Numbered from the stretch's first letter, positions 44,907-54,854 are shown. The stretch: DNA of 54,941 nucleotides from Cellvibrionaceae bacterium (GCA_028281575.1 JANQJP010000088.1:1-54941), one strand, 5' to 3'. Notes: generated by a model from the letters alone, not told the origin. Numbers and translations are program-made.

Positions 44907-47341
44907 ACCCAATCAACAACACTCTTGGTAAGAAGTTCAGCGAAAGATTTAGCCTCTACAGGTCGGCTGCACAAATACCCCTGGTAGTAACGGCAGTTAT
45001 AAGCTTTAAGCAAATCTAATTGCTCACGGGTTTCAACACCTTCAGCAACGACTTCCAATTCAAGCATATTTCCCATTGCCGTGATTGTCTCAACAAGGAT
45101 ACGATCGTTATGATCATCGGTAATATCGCGAACAAAACTCTTATCAATTTTTAACACCGAAACCGGCAGCTGTTTTAGATAACTAATTGATGAGTAACCT
45201 GTACCAAAATCATCCAGTGCGAAAACGACGCCCAAAGAACGTAATGTCGTCATGGTTTCAATCGTCACATCCAAATTCTGAATCACAATGCCTTCAGTAA
45301 TTTCCATTTCCAACAAATGCGCTGGAAAATCCAACCTGCGTAACAATTTGGCCACGTCGTCGACAAATGCGGACGATCTAAACTGACGTGGACTAATGTT
45401 TACACCCAAACGCATATCATTTGTCCACAGGCCTTCACTTTGCCACTTTTTAACCTGGCTGATAGATTTTTCCAGTACCCACATGCCGACATTTACAATT
45501 AGCCCAGAGGTTTCAAGAATAGGAATAAATTCAGCAGGCGAAACCATACCGCGTTCAGGGTGAAGCCAACGCAACAGTGCTTCAGCGCCAACGATGGTGC
45601 CGCTCGAATTATCTACGCGGGGTTGGAAGTGCAGGCTAAATCTATCATTCTCGAGTGCTTTATGCAGGTCTCCCTCCATAACCAATACATCTTTAGCGTG
45701 CTCAGCCATACGCTTGTTAAAAAATTCAATGGCGTCACGCCCCTGTGCTTTAACTTGGTACATCGCTGTATCTGCATAGCGAAGCAGCTCGTGCACGCTG
45801 ACATCTTCTTCGGGGAACATCACTATCCCAACGCTGCAGGTCACGTGCAATTCCAAGTCCTTATAAAAATAGGGTGCCGAAACATTTCTGCGCAGCTTCT
45901 CCGCCGCGCTCTCTGCTTTTAATATCGCCGACGGCATTTCATTGCCGAGATCGGTCAACACCACCACAAACTCATCACCACCTAGACGCACAACAATATC
46001 AGAATCCGTAACTGCTAGCGGTAGGCGCTCCGATACATTTTTTAAAATTGCATCTCCCGCAGGGTGCCCCAATGAATCATTGATATTTTTAAACTGATCC
46101 AAGTCAATAAATAACAGCGCGCCAAACTCACCACGTTTTCCTGCACGTTTAACTTCTTCGTCCAAGCGTTCTATTAAATAACTGCGATTAGGCAAATTCG
46201 TCAACGCATCGTGATAGGCCATGTGTTCCATTAATTCCTGCGCGACTTTAAGCTCAGTGATATCAGAAGAAACAACCAATGCCACCGTCTCGTCATAGAA
46301 CTCCATAGGCATAATATAAGTATGCATATGATGTTCTTCGCCTCGCGCGTCGACCCAGCGCTCCTCGGAAATTTGAGCGTTTACATGCGAATCGATCACT
46401 TCGGCATCTAAACGAATCACTTCGCTTGGGTCAGTCAAAAAGAACTCGCGAAAATCCGATAAGTGAGACCCGCGCATCGCATCTGCGCTGGTATTTAGAA
46501 AATCCGCCAGCGCCTTATTGGCGAAAATATAGTGGCCATCGCGATTACGCGCACCCACCCACACCGGTAAGCTATCGATAATCTGCCTGACGTGCTCCTC
46601 ACTTTTACGCAACACAACTTCAACTGCACGGCGTTTTGCAAGTGCAAGATCCACGGCATCCAACAATTGATTTGCCGAGCTGACTAATTGCCTTAGCTCA
46701 TCATCACGACCAGAGACAGGATAACTCAAACGCTGTTCACCTGGGCTTCCAGGGTTTATCAGTTTAATCTCTGACGACAGGCGGATGAGCGGCTTCGTCA
46801 ACATGTAGTGAAAAGCAATAAATAAGAACAGAACGAGCAGTGAGCTTCTAATCAAACCGATGCTGATCACCAGCGCCGAGTGCTGATAAAATGGTGCGAA
46901 CGCTGCATTCATATCAACAACAAAACTGATATTGCCGCTCATATCGCTGTGACGTGGTACTCTCAACGGCGCCTCAAACGGCAGGCGCTCTTCCATAAAT
47001 AGACGGGTCAACCAACGCGTTTTCGAGAGTCCCGGCTCGCGATATTGATGCGCAACGACACCGCCAAGCTCGTCTTTTAACGCAACTTCAACAATAAACT
47101 CGTATTGCATGAGCCCTGTGACAACTTCTTCAGCGAGCTCACTGTCCAGGGTATAAACAGCTCTTTCCGCTGGCGGCGTAGATACCTTGATAACGCGATT
47201 AATCATCGCATCGACTAAGTGAATTTGAGACTGATAATCAATATATATTTGTACGGCGCTCATCAGAATGCCGACTAATAGCGCCAGTACAACACCGACT
47301 TTAGCAAGCCTAAATGATATGCCTTCGAAAAAACCCTGCAC
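44903..47341 (-). CDS. Membrane-bound PAS-GGDEF-EAL cyclic-di-GMP enzyme
   Basis: 812 aa. A transmembrane helix at about 12-33 and a second near 155-180 bracket a periplasmic sensor region of about 120 residues. A HAMP-like segment, a PAS domain (about 245-365), GGDEF (about 380-545, with intact RLGGDEFVVVL) and EAL (about 555-805) follow. The EAL domain has GAEALLRW, DDFGTGYSSISYLKQLPV and VAEGVETREQL. Both catalytic motifs look intact, so it may make or break c-di-GMP depending on signal. The start is GTG at 47341 with a poor ribosome-binding site. It probably tunes motility, given the PilZ and HsbR-like genes nearby. Confidence 0.9.
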   Translation of the reverse strand: MQGFFEGISFRLAKVGVVLALLVGILMSAVQIYIDYQSQIHLVDAMINRVIKVSTPPAERAVYTLDSELAEEVVTGLMQYEFIVEVALKDELGGVVAHQYREPGLSKTRWLTRLFMEERLPFEAPLRVPRHSDMSGNISFVVDMNAAFAPFYQHSALVISIGLIRSSLLVLFLFIAFHYMLTKPLIRLSSEIKLINPGSPGEQRLSYPVSGRDDELRQLVSSANQLLDAVDLALAKRRAVEVVLRKSEEHVRQIIDSLPVWVGARNRDGHYIFANKALADFLNTSADAMRGSHLSDFREFFLTDPSEVIRLDAEVIDSHVNAQISEERWVDARGEEHHMHTYIMPMEFYDETVALVVSSDITELKVAQELMEHMAYHDALTNLPNRSYLIERLDEEVKRAGKRGEFGALLFIDLDQFKNINDSLGHPAGDAILKNVSERLPLAVTDSDIVVRLGGDEFVVVLTDLGNEMPSAILKAESAAEKLRRNVSAPYFYKDLELHVTCSVGIVMFPEEDVSVHELLRYADTAMYQVKAQGRDAIEFFNKRMAEHAKDVLVMEGDLHKALENDRFSLHFQPRVDNSSGTIVGAEALLRWLHPERGMVSPAEFIPILETSGLIVNVGMWVLEKSISQVKKWQSEGLWTNDMRLGVNISPRQFRSSAFVDDVAKLLRRLDFPAHLLEMEITEGIVIQNLDVTIETMTTLRSLGVVFALDDFGTGYSSISYLKQLPVSVLKIDKSFVRDITDDHNDRILVETITAMGNMLELEVVAEGVETREQLDLLKAYNCRYYQGYLCSRPVEAKSFAELLTKSVVDWV

Positions 47342-47567
47342 TTACTAGAACCTACCGCTGCAAACAACGTTGGCATCACAGCCAAAACTACAGTTCAGAT
47401 CACAGTGCAAGGCATGTCCACCCAAGGAAACGGATAAGCCACAAACTACATTCGGCGAGGCAGTAAGCGCCACTTTCCGCTCTAGTATGTTTGTAAGTCG
47501 CTTAAATATAATCAATGTAGTCTCTCAAGTTTGCACATTGTTTGGCCAGAGAAGCGGTTAACAGGCA

Positions 47568-47600
47568 CATTGGGTTATGTGCTTACCGCACATACCAATG
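47568..47600. repeat. Imperfect hairpin in the ttcA / GGDEF gap
   Basis: CATTGG...TATGTGC pairs with GCACATA...CCAATG, 13 bp with one small bulge and a short loop. The stretch 47342-47785 has no gene I can see; this hairpin is its only clear structure. Confidence 0.5.
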
Positions 47601-47785
47601 TCGTCTATCACAGAGCTTATACGTGTATCAGCCAAAGAAGTGTTCAAACGCGCCTCTCTCTCGACATGGCAACCAAGCACGCGCCATGTTTATCAATAAG
47701 TATAGGCCCCAGATACGAAGGTGTTTGATACGTCACCGGACAGCTCCAAATATTTTGTATGCTGTGCGGTAGCACTCAAAATACC

Positions 47786-48138
47786 AGGGCCTGTAACACT
47801 GCTTTAACGACACCTGCTGGAGGCCATTTTATTACCAGCAAGGCGTCAGGAGTGACGTGTAACACTACATGACCGACAACACAGCTGGCAGTAAAATGGA
47901 ACCAGCCCTCGACAATTGCTCCTGCATTGTTCTACTACACCACATCCATGTGGCTATACGGGTTGCGCCTAAAAAGCCCTCACTTGGCGTTGCCCACATG
48001 GATGTGGGTAAGGGGCGAGAGCAGGATTCGGTATGCTTTGCTCATCATTTATTTGGAACAACCAAACTACATTCTTCGCGCCTTAATTGAGGGTTTTTTG
48101 ACGCAACAGGTGCCGTTAAAATAGTGTTAACAGGCCCT
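47786..48138. mobile_element. 353-bp MITE-like element with about 35-bp terminal inverted repeats
   Basis: The left end (47786-47820) and the reverse complement of the right end (48104-48138) align with four mismatches and one gap over 35 bases; both begin AGGGCCTGT. Inside are an arm pair at 47824-47839/47884-47899 around CGTCA-GGAG-TGACG, and a perfect 14-bp inverted repeat (47940-47953 and 47994-48007). Each of those two arms is itself a hairpin with a TGGA/TCCA tip. There is no coding capacity. The right end overlaps the ttcA stop codon. Confidence 0.68.
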
Positions 48139-49003
48139 AGCCAATATTCACAAATGGGATCATTTGTTCGGTAGATGCTTCAGGAAGATCCTCACCTCTA
48201 TCAAGCGCTAAGCCCTCGAAATCGAATAAGTTTGTATCGGCTAATTGTGAAGGAGAGACTCGCTGAAGTGAGGCGAATATTGTATCGATACGCCCTGGCT
48301 GTTCCCTTTCCCAAGAAGCCAGCATTTCTTTTATTTTCTTGCGCTGCAAATTCTCCTGCGACCCGCACAAATTACATGGAATAATCGGAAACTTTTTATA
48401 TTCAGCGAAGGCGACAAGGTCGCTCTCCTTACAGTAAGCAAGCGGTCGTATCACGATATTTCGCTTGTCATCAGAGAGTAATTTCGGCGGCATTGCTTTC
48501 AAGCGTCCGGCGTGGAACAGATTTAGGAAAAGCGTTTCCACGATATCGTCGCGATGGTGGCCCAGCGCTATCTTTGTCGCGCCAATATTTTCCGAAAACC
48601 CGTACAAAGTGCCTCTGCGCAAACGCGAACAAAGCCCGCAGGTCGTTTTACCCTCGGGAACGACGGATTTAACAATGCTGTAGGTGTCCCGCTCAACGAT
48701 ATAGTATTCGACACCGAGGGAATCGAGGTACTCGGGCAAAACGTGCTCGGGAAAGCCCGGCTGTTTTTGGTCGAGATTGACGGCGATGAGATCAAATTTT
48801 ACTGGCGCAGTTTTCTGCAGCCCCAATAAGATATCGAGCATCGCATAGGAATCCTTGCCACCTGATAAACACACCATGACCCTATCGCCCTCTTCGATCA
48901 AATTATAATCGGCGATCACTTTGCCAGTGTTCCGGCGTAATCTTTTTTGAAGCTTGTTAAATTCAAGGCGACTTCGCGTTTCAGGCGTGCTTGTACGGCG
49001 CAT
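48137..49003 (-). CDS. ttcA: tRNA 2-thiocytidine(32) synthetase TtcA
   Basis: 288 aa. The PP-loop [10 protein letters not shown] near residue 50 binds [13 protein letters not shown] and [12 protein letters not shown] supply the Cys-x-x-Cys pairs that hold the iron-sulfur cluster and take part in sulfur transfer. [18 protein letters not shown] is the family core. It thiolates C32 of certain tRNAs, including several tRNA-Arg, in the cytoplasm. The stop codon lies inside the end of the inverted-repeat element at 47786-48138, which may have reshaped the very C-terminus. Confidence 0.95.
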   Translation of the reverse strand: MRRTSTPETRSRLEFNKLQKRLRRNTGKVIADYNLIEEGDRVMVCLSGGKDSYAMLDILLGLQKTAPVKFDLIAVNLDQKQPGFPEHVLPEYLDSLGVEYYIVERDTYSIVKSVVPEGKTTCGLCSRLRRGTLYGFSENIGATKIALGHHRDDIVETLFLNLFHAGRLKAMPPKLLSDDKRNIVIRPLAYCKESDLVAFAEYKKFPIIPCNLCGSQENLQRKKIKEMLASWEREQPGRIDTIFASLQRVSPSQLADTNLFDFEGLALDRGEDLPEASTEQMIPFVNIG

Positions 49004-49211
49004 TTGCGGGACTTCTTAGATAAAAGCCGCCATTGTAAGGCTTCTGCCGGAGCTTGTGAACTTGATGAACCCGGGCTTTCGACAGTCCGGTTGCGGCAGC
49101 TTCTTGCCTCTCAGCGGCCAGATAGACTTACCCAACGGTTACGAGTAAAAGTGCATCTTAATAAAATTCACACTTATTCACTTAAAGTCCCGCACTTTTT
49201 TGCAGAGACAC

Positions 49212-49225
49212 GACAATTAATTGTC
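49212..49225. promoter_or_regulatory. 14-bp palindrome upstream of the PilZ gene promoter
   Basis: GACAATTAATTGTC is a perfect palindrome 44 bp upstream of the sigma-54 -24 box. It agrees at 11 of 14 positions with the FleQ box as I recall it (GTCAATAAATTGAC). It may bind a FleQ/FlrA-type regulator. This is motif similarity only. Confidence 0.45.
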
Positions 49226-49268
49226 ATTTTTGCAAATATACCGCGCCGCAGGGGCGCAAATGTCAATT

Positions 49269-49284
49269 TGGCACTCTCATTGCA
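49269..49284 (+). promoter_or_regulatory. Sigma-54 promoter of the PilZ-domain gene
   Basis: TGGCAC, 5 bases, TTGCA: a perfect -24/-12 element, 92 bp before the PilZ gene ATG. The divergent gap 49004-49376 otherwise contains only the palindrome at 49212 and no gene. Confidence 0.87.
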
Positions 49285-49376
49285 AAATACTTTTTAGATA
49301 GCCTTATAGATCGGCCTATAGGTGGATCTCAGACAGTTTTTAGGACTGGACAACGCACTGAAATGATAATGTCAAA

Positions 49377-50090
49377 ATGTATAAAAGTAATCTAAGCGAT
49401 ACCGAACTTAATTTAGACGCAGAAAAAATTCACGCGATTATTCACGCGATAAACGAACGACAGCACGCCTATCTTCGCCTCGATGACACTGACGAGCAGG
49501 GACACGTGATTATTCTAGGCGCTGACGTAAATGAAGGGTGTATCTTGCTTAGCGATATCTATCCAAGCTCTGTGCTGGCAAACAAAACAAACATAAATGC
49601 GCAAACGTTTTGGCTTCGGATTAAATCTGGCACTCAGTATCTTACATTGAAACTCGTCAACGTTGAGCTGGAAAACAAGCTGCTCTCGGCGCGTATAGCA
49701 GAAACATTTTGGTCGAAGAATAAACGTTGGAATAGTCGGGTAAAATTCCCCGACCGCCAGGGGCCGAACGCTATTGTCGCTCGCGAGTTCGCACCGAACG
49801 CCAAAGGCTACGTAAGAGATATCAGTGAACGCGGTGCGGCGCTCGATTTTTGGGGCACCGAATTTAAAAATGCGTTCCGAAAAGGCCAGAGCCTTTCGCC
49901 CCATTTTATTTTCAATAGCTGCTTTGAACTAAATATGCAGGCTCAAATTAGCTCGGTGTGCTTTTTTAGACACCCGTGTTGCCACACACGTGTACGCGTA
50001 AAATTTCACGCACTATCAGAAGTAAAACGATCGCAACTTCACAACTTCGTGAACAGCCAGTTTGGTCACCGGTACAGTAATGTGGGATAG
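49377..50090 (+). CDS. PilZ-domain protein, probable YcgR-like c-di-GMP effector
   Basis: 237 aa. An N-terminal YcgR-like beta domain (about 1-115) is followed by a PilZ domain. RWNSR near residue 121 fits the RxxxR c-di-GMP motif, and YVRDISERGAAL near 147 fits D/NxSxxG. YcgR proteins act as a flagellar brake when c-di-GMP is high. Expression from a sigma-54 promoter in this setting supports a flagellar role. The C-terminal part (SCFELNMQAQISSVCF...RVRVKFHAL) is a typical PilZ end. Domain assignment is by motif; orthology to YcgR is not certain. Confidence 0.8.
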   Translation: MYKSNLSDTELNLDAEKIHAIIHAINERQHAYLRLDDTDEQGHVIILGADVNEGCILLSDIYPSSVLANKTNINAQTFWLRIKSGTQYLTLKLVNVELENKLLSARIAETFWSKNKRWNSRVKFPDRQGPNAIVAREFAPNAKGYVRDISERGAALDFWGTEFKNAFRKGQSLSPHFIFNSCFELNMQAQISSVCFFRHPCCHTRVRVKFHALSEVKRSQLHNFVNSQFGHRYSNVG

Positions 50091-50240
50091 AAAAATACCG
50101 CAACGAATTATCACTCGAGCTTGCTAAGCAGGCTCGGATTCTGCAAACTCTAGATCCTGTTGACACCTACTGCCGAAAACAAAAATTAGCGGCATTGATT
50201 CTATAACTATTACCTCATGGAATATTTGCCAGGAGCAATC

Positions 50241-51545
50241 GTGCCCATAACAAACTATAGTCACGACCAACTGATTGAACTCGATAGACGTCATATCTGG
50301 CACCCCTACTCGTCAATTGAGAACGATAATCCTCTGTTTGCTGTGGTATCAGCGGAAGGTGCCTACATCCAGCTACAGACCGGCGAAAGGTTGATCGATG
50401 GTATGTCATCCTGGTGGAGCACGCTGCACGGTTATAACCACCCACAACTTAATCGTGCGGTGGAAGATCAGTTAAAAAAAATGGCGCATGTCATGTTTGG
50501 CGGCTTCACACATGAACCCGCCGTTAAACTTGCCAAGCAGCTCGTGGATATAAGTCCGGCCAAACTTAAGCGTGTTTTCTTCAGCGATTCAGGCTCTGTC
50601 GCTGTAGAAGTGGCGATGAAAATGGCCATTCAATTTTGGCAAAGCCAAGGCCAAAACAGGCAGAAGTTTCTCACTATCGAAAAGGGTTATCACGGCGATA
50701 CCTTCGCGGCAATGTCAGTGTGCGATCCAGTCACCGGTATGCATCATATGTATACCGGTGTATTAATGGAGCAATTATTTACACCTCAACCGCGTTGTCG
50801 CTTTTACGATGCGTGGAGTGACGAAGACTTTAATAGCTTTGAATCAAAGTTCTTGGCACATCAGGCCGATATCGCTGCAGTGATACTCGAACCAATTGTC
50901 CAAGGCACTGGCGGCATGCACTTTTATTCACCAACATTTTTAAAAAAAGTACGCGCGCTCACATCGGCGTTTGGCGTACCGCTCATTGCAGACGAAATTG
51001 CCACCGGCATGGGCAGAACCGGACGTATGTTTGCGTGCGAGCACGCTGACGTTGAACCGGATATTATGTGCTTGGGCAAAACACTTTCAGCGGGCTATAT
51101 TACACTCGCTGCAACGTTGTGCAGCGACGATATTGCAACGACCATATGCGATGGTAAAGCAGGCGTATTTATGCACGGTCCAACTTTTATGGCGAATCCA
51201 CTCGCCTGCAGCGTCGCATCAAAAAGTATTGCATTGCTGTTCGAAAATGACTGGCAGCTTCAGGTAAAACATATTGAAAACTGGCTTAACTCCGGCCTCG
51301 CTCCCTGCAAACAGCTTAAAGGGGTAGCCGATGTGCGGGTACTCGGCAGCATAGGCGTGGTTGAAATGGACAGTCCTGTGGATCTAAAGCTGCTCCAGCC
51401 CGAATTTGTAAAACGCGGTATCTGGTTGCGGCCTTTTGGGAAATTAATTTATATGATTCCGCCTTACATTATCAATAAAGACGAAATCGATAAATTATGC
51501 GCAGGGGTTTATGAGGTGATTGACCGAACCTACGGCCATGCCTAA
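50241..51545 (+). CDS. bioA: Adenosylmethionine-8-amino-7-oxononanoate aminotransferase BioA
   Basis: A 434-aa fold-type I PLP enzyme of biotin synthesis that makes 7,8-diaminononanoate using SAM as amino donor. HIWHPYSSIE near the N-terminus, DGMSSWWSTLHGYNHP, LIADEIATGMGRTGRMFAC and the PLP Lys in CLGKTLSAGYITLAAT (near 278) are BioA motifs. A GTG at 50241 has AGGAG five bases before it. The in-frame ATG at 50217 has none, so the GTG is preferred. Its stop is 3 bp from the convergent HsbR-like gene. No other biotin gene is in the window. Confidence 0.93.
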   Translation: MPITNYSHDQLIELDRRHIWHPYSSIENDNPLFAVVSAEGAYIQLQTGERLIDGMSSWWSTLHGYNHPQLNRAVEDQLKKMAHVMFGGFTHEPAVKLAKQLVDISPAKLKRVFFSDSGSVAVEVAMKMAIQFWQSQGQNRQKFLTIEKGYHGDTFAAMSVCDPVTGMHHMYTGVLMEQLFTPQPRCRFYDAWSDEDFNSFESKFLAHQADIAAVILEPIVQGTGGMHFYSPTFLKKVRALTSAFGVPLIADEIATGMGRTGRMFACEHADVEPDIMCLGKTLSAGYITLAATLCSDDIATTICDGKAGVFMHGPTFMANPLACSVASKSIALLFENDWQLQVKHIENWLNSGLAPCKQLKGVADVRVLGSIGVVEMDSPVDLKLLQPEFVKRGIWLRPFGKLIYMIPPYIINKDEIDKLCAGVYEVIDRTYGHA

Positions 51546-51548
51546 GTA

Positions 51549-53243
51549 TTAGTGCTGACGCAGCTCATATACGGCTTCGACGCGCCGGCCACCTTCGGTG
51601 TACTCCAGCGACGCACAAAGATGATCGAGAAGATGCAAGCCGCGCCCGTGGCTTTCCCCTTCGGAGCGTTTATTTTCCAATACGGTATCAACATCAAAAC
51701 CCTCTCCAGAGTCTTCGATTGCCAACTTAATGTAATTGGGATCACCTTTAATATAGATAAAATCAATTTTAATATATTGATCCGCTAAATTATCTAAACG
51801 TTCCTGCCGCAGTTTGTAATAGGTTTCAAAACCATCGGCACTTTTTTTGATATTTGAATCCAGACCGAGTAAACCGTGCTCCAGAGAATTGTTATACAGC
51901 TCGCTGACAATTGTAAAAATTTTGTCTTGATGAAGTTCGATGCCCTGAATACTGCTGACGAAGCTCATGACCTGATCAACCACACTCGTGCTTTTTAGGT
52001 CATCGCCGGTAAGTTCCATCTGCAGATGCCAGGGGATAGAATCAGCTTTGTGGTAATCTTTACCAACATCAAAAACTTCACCATCCGTCTTTGCGCGGTG
52101 TACAACTTTACCCTGGCGAATTTCCAAGATTGATAAATCATCCGTCTGTTCACCCAAATGGGTGAAATCATGCACTTCATCGATGACTTTAGTAATGGTG
52201 TTTTCACTCGCGTTTAAAACGCAAGCCTCTAACCGCGCTTGCCCATACTCTTCTTGACGATCATTTTGCGCCTCGGTGATACCGTCGGTATAAACATAAC
52301 ATCGGCTCCCTTCTTTTAGCGCGATCACACGGGGTGAATCGTCGAACTCTTCGTCATTCAATATACCCATCGGCATATGGTCAGATTCAATTCGCTCAAT
52401 GCTATTTTCCCTGTCGCAGACCATTAACATGTCATTCATGCCACCGAGCCAAATCGTCAATGTCTCACCGGTAAAATCCAGCTCCGCCAGCGCAGCGCAA
52501 AAAAACATATTCGACGGCAGAAGTACTTTTAGCCGGTGATTTATATCGCGCGCGATTTGTGAAATGCTCGCACGCCGTGAGACGCTTTGGAAAAATACTT
52601 CTGTGACAGGTAGCGAACCAATTGACGCTGCCAAGCCATGTCCAGTGAAGTCACCAACCAAACAGTACACACCACCCGAAGGCGATGGAGCAACGAGCAC
52701 GACGTCTCCATTGAACATCGACATAGGTGATGTATGCACCGTCATGTTGTCGCATTCGGTTTTAACACGCTCGCTGCCGTTGAGAAAAATCCGTTCGACA
52801 ATACTGTGCTCCCGCTCAACTTGAAGACGATGATATTCGAGCTCTTCGTTGGCAGATTTTAATTTATCATACAGCGCTTTGGAGCGCGTATGCGCGTTGA
52901 CTTTTGCGAGAAGAATATTTTCATTAATCGGTTTGGGGACAAAATCATCACCACCAGATTCCAAGCACGCTGTAACGTTTTTTTCATCATCTAGTGACGT
53001 TACAAATAGAACAGGTAGAAAACGATTTTGGGACTGTTGTTTTATTTTTTTAGTCGCTTCAAGACCGTCCATCTTCGGCATAATCACGTCCATGAGCACC
53101 AAGCCAATATCCAGGTCTTCTTCGACCATTTGGCAAGCCTGCTCGCCGTCGCAGGCTTGAACAGACTCATACTCATGATCTTCGAGAATAAAACTGAGCA
53201 GATCCCGATTGTATGAGTGATCGTCTACGATAAGTATTTTCAT
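51549..53243 (-). CDS. Response regulator with PP2C/SpoIIE phosphatase and HATPase domains (HsbR-like)
   Basis: 564 aa. A receiver domain (about 1-120) has LIVDDHSYNRDL and phosphoacceptor Asp in VLMDVIMPKMDGLEA. A SpoIIE-type PP2C domain (about 165-380) has LVGDFTGHGLAASIGSLPV and CYVYTDGITEAQN. A C-terminal anti-sigma-like HATPase (about 420-560) has SELYNNSLEHGLLGL and EDSGEGFDV. This layout matches Pseudomonas HsbR, which phosphorylates or dephosphorylates the STAS protein HsbA to control FlgM release and biofilm. The STAS gene is directly upstream in the same operon. Confidence 0.87.
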   Translation of the reverse strand: MKILIVDDHSYNRDLLSFILEDHEYESVQACDGEQACQMVEEDLDIGLVLMDVIMPKMDGLEATKKIKQQSQNRFLPVLFVTSLDDEKNVTACLESGGDDFVPKPINENILLAKVNAHTRSKALYDKLKSANEELEYHRLQVEREHSIVERIFLNGSERVKTECDNMTVHTSPMSMFNGDVVLVAPSPSGGVYCLVGDFTGHGLAASIGSLPVTEVFFQSVSRRASISQIARDINHRLKVLLPSNMFFCAALAELDFTGETLTIWLGGMNDMLMVCDRENSIERIESDHMPMGILNDEEFDDSPRVIALKEGSRCYVYTDGITEAQNDRQEEYGQARLEACVLNASENTITKVIDEVHDFTHLGEQTDDLSILEIRQGKVVHRAKTDGEVFDVGKDYHKADSIPWHLQMELTGDDLKSTSVVDQVMSFVSSIQGIELHQDKIFTIVSELYNNSLEHGLLGLDSNIKKSADGFETYYKLRQERLDNLADQYIKIDFIYIKGDPNYIKLAIEDSGEGFDVDTVLENKRSEGESHGRGLHLLDHLCASLEYTEGGRRVEAVYELRQH

Positions 53244-53261
53244 TTAAAACGTCGGCTCAAG

Positions 53262-53567
53262 TTAGCTAATCTCAAACTTGCGGTCAAAACGAGAAATAGA
53301 AAATATTTTTTTAATCTGGTCGTTGCAGTTGGCAAGCGATACTTTCACTTCGTCACTGTTGAAATGGCTTCGTGCATTAATCAGCATCCCAAGCGCAGAA
53401 CTATCCATGTAGCGAGTACCGCGAAAGTCCATAACAACCTGCGCTTTACCCTTTGGTTGAACACTCTCATAGGCCTTGCGAAAATCCTCAACACAACCGA
53501 AATCAAACCTTTCGCCTAGAGAAATCACAAATTCAGTATCACTTTTTATGTTCACTGAAATACTCAT
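53262..53567 (-). CDS. STAS-domain anti-sigma factor antagonist (HsbA-like)
   Basis: 101 aa, a single STAS domain. VVMDFRGTRYMDSSALGML holds the phosphorylatable Ser (DSSALG). The ATG at 53567 has GGAGG seven bases before it. An ATG 48 bases upstream would overlap the MCP gene and adds residues outside the STAS fold. In P. aeruginosa the HsbA protein binds FlgM when unphosphorylated, freeing FliA; flgM of this window lies 10 kb away. Gene order MCP - STAS - phosphatase suggests that the receptor feeds the switch. Confidence 0.87.
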   Translation of the reverse strand: MSISVNIKSDTEFVISLGERFDFGCVEDFRKAYESVQPKGKAQVVMDFRGTRYMDSSALGMLINARSHFNSDEVKVSLANCNDQIKKIFSISRFDRKFEIS

Positions 53568-53586
53568 AGCTTCGCCTCCAAATGCT

Positions 53587-54744
53587 TCAATAAAGCTCGA
53601 CGTCCCCGTCGCCATTCATTTCGATATTTTCCAGATTGGAATCATAAACCGGCAGAGCGGCAAGCGTTTGAATACGCGCCCGCATTAATGCGCTGATATC
53701 GCCAGAGGGATGCGCCTCTGTAATGGATTTTACCAAAGCATTTAAATGATCAGAAATTTCCATGACTTTTAATGCGTACTGGGAAATTTGATCACCGGAC
53801 TGCAACGCTGAAATAGCTACTGTAACTTCAGAATTAATTTCTTCTCCAATGCGCGCACCCTGGCTAACACTTTCCGCCACCTGCTCATTCACATGCTCCA
53901 ACTCATTTAACATCCCATCTAAATGCCCTTTGGCATCAATAGCGATATTCATATCGAGCGAGGCAATATCGCCAACGACGGTTTCAACTTCGGTGACTGT
54001 CGATTTCGCAATCTCGGCACGCTCGCGTATTTGCTCGCTAAGCGTATTCGAATCCTGGGAGAGCTTGCGCACTTCGTCGGCGACCACCGCAAAGCCTCGA
54101 CCACTTTCTCCGGCACGTGCCGCTTCAATTGCCGCATTTAACGCGAGTAAATTTGTTTGATCCGCAATGCCTCGAATATCTTTGATCAAACCAAACATGT
54201 CATCAAATTGCTTCACCATGTCCTGGATTTTATGTACAGCCTGAACACTTTTATCACTGATATCGATAAACAATTTGACATAGTCGTCCAGGATATTACC
54301 CACTTCATTGGCAAAACCTTTCAACGACACCTGATCGCTACCTTGACCGCTGTCAGCAAGGCGGTCGGCAATACCCATCATCAGGTCTTTACCTGTGCGT
54401 GCAGAGTCGGATAAACCCTGGAAGCTCCGATGTAAACGAACGCTCGAATCCTCTGTCACATTGCGAATCTGACCGGCAAGTTCGTGCAAATCTTTAGTGA
54501 GAGGCGCGCTGATACTATCAATACTGCTATCGAGTTCTCGCTGGATGCTGGTGCTGTTGCCGGAACTCGCGTCCTCATCTTCATATAACTCCTCATCCAC
54601 AGTCACAACAAAATAAATCGCGAGGCCAGCAAGCACCAAAGTGCCGCCCAATGCTGGCAACGTAGACTCGAAAAAGAACAAACAAAAACCAGTAAGCAGC
54701 GCGATGGCTACGAGAGAAAAAATTTTGAGGTTGCTACCTTCCAC
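53587..54744 (-). CDS. Methyl-accepting chemotaxis-like protein without periplasmic sensor
   Basis: 385 aa from the GTG at 54744, which has GGAG nine bases upstream. The frame is open to an ATG at 54897, but that extension runs through an inverted repeat and does not look like protein. Two adjacent transmembrane helices (about 5-22 and 26-46) leave no periplasmic loop. The rest is coiled coil with the signalling hairpin [20 protein letters not shown] and [13 protein letters not shown]. There is no CheR-docking tail; it ends in DGDVELY. It heads the operon with the STAS and phosphatase genes, so its output may be the partner switch rather than CheA. Confidence 0.83.
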   Translation of the reverse strand: MEGSNLKIFSLVAIALLTGFCLFFFESTLPALGGTLVLAGLAIYFVVTVDEELYEDEDASSGNSTSIQRELDSSIDSISAPLTKDLHELAGQIRNVTEDSSVRLHRSFQGLSDSARTGKDLMMGIADRLADSGQGSDQVSLKGFANEVGNILDDYVKLFIDISDKSVQAVHKIQDMVKQFDDMFGLIKDIRGIADQTNLLALNAAIEAARAGESGRGFAVVADEVRKLSQDSNTLSEQIRERAEIAKSTVTEVETVVGDIASLDMNIAIDAKGHLDGMLNELEHVNEQVAESVSQGARIGEEINSEVTVAISALQSGDQISQYALKVMEISDHLNALVKSITEAHPSGDISALMRARIQTLAALPVYDSNLENIEMNGDGDVELY

Positions 54745-54854
54745 GTTGCCCCACTCCAAAAGCGACTTGCAGCCAAAACAGCTGCGCGCAATGCACGGAT
54801 TACTCTTAAAGGATCTAGGGCACCTCTGATTACTGGCAAATGACTTCTGGCTTA

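Noticed and set aside
49030-49085. Long-range inverted repeat CTGCCG / CGGCAG near ttcA
   Set aside because: The stem is only 6 bp with a loop of about 40 bases, so it is not distinguishable from chance.
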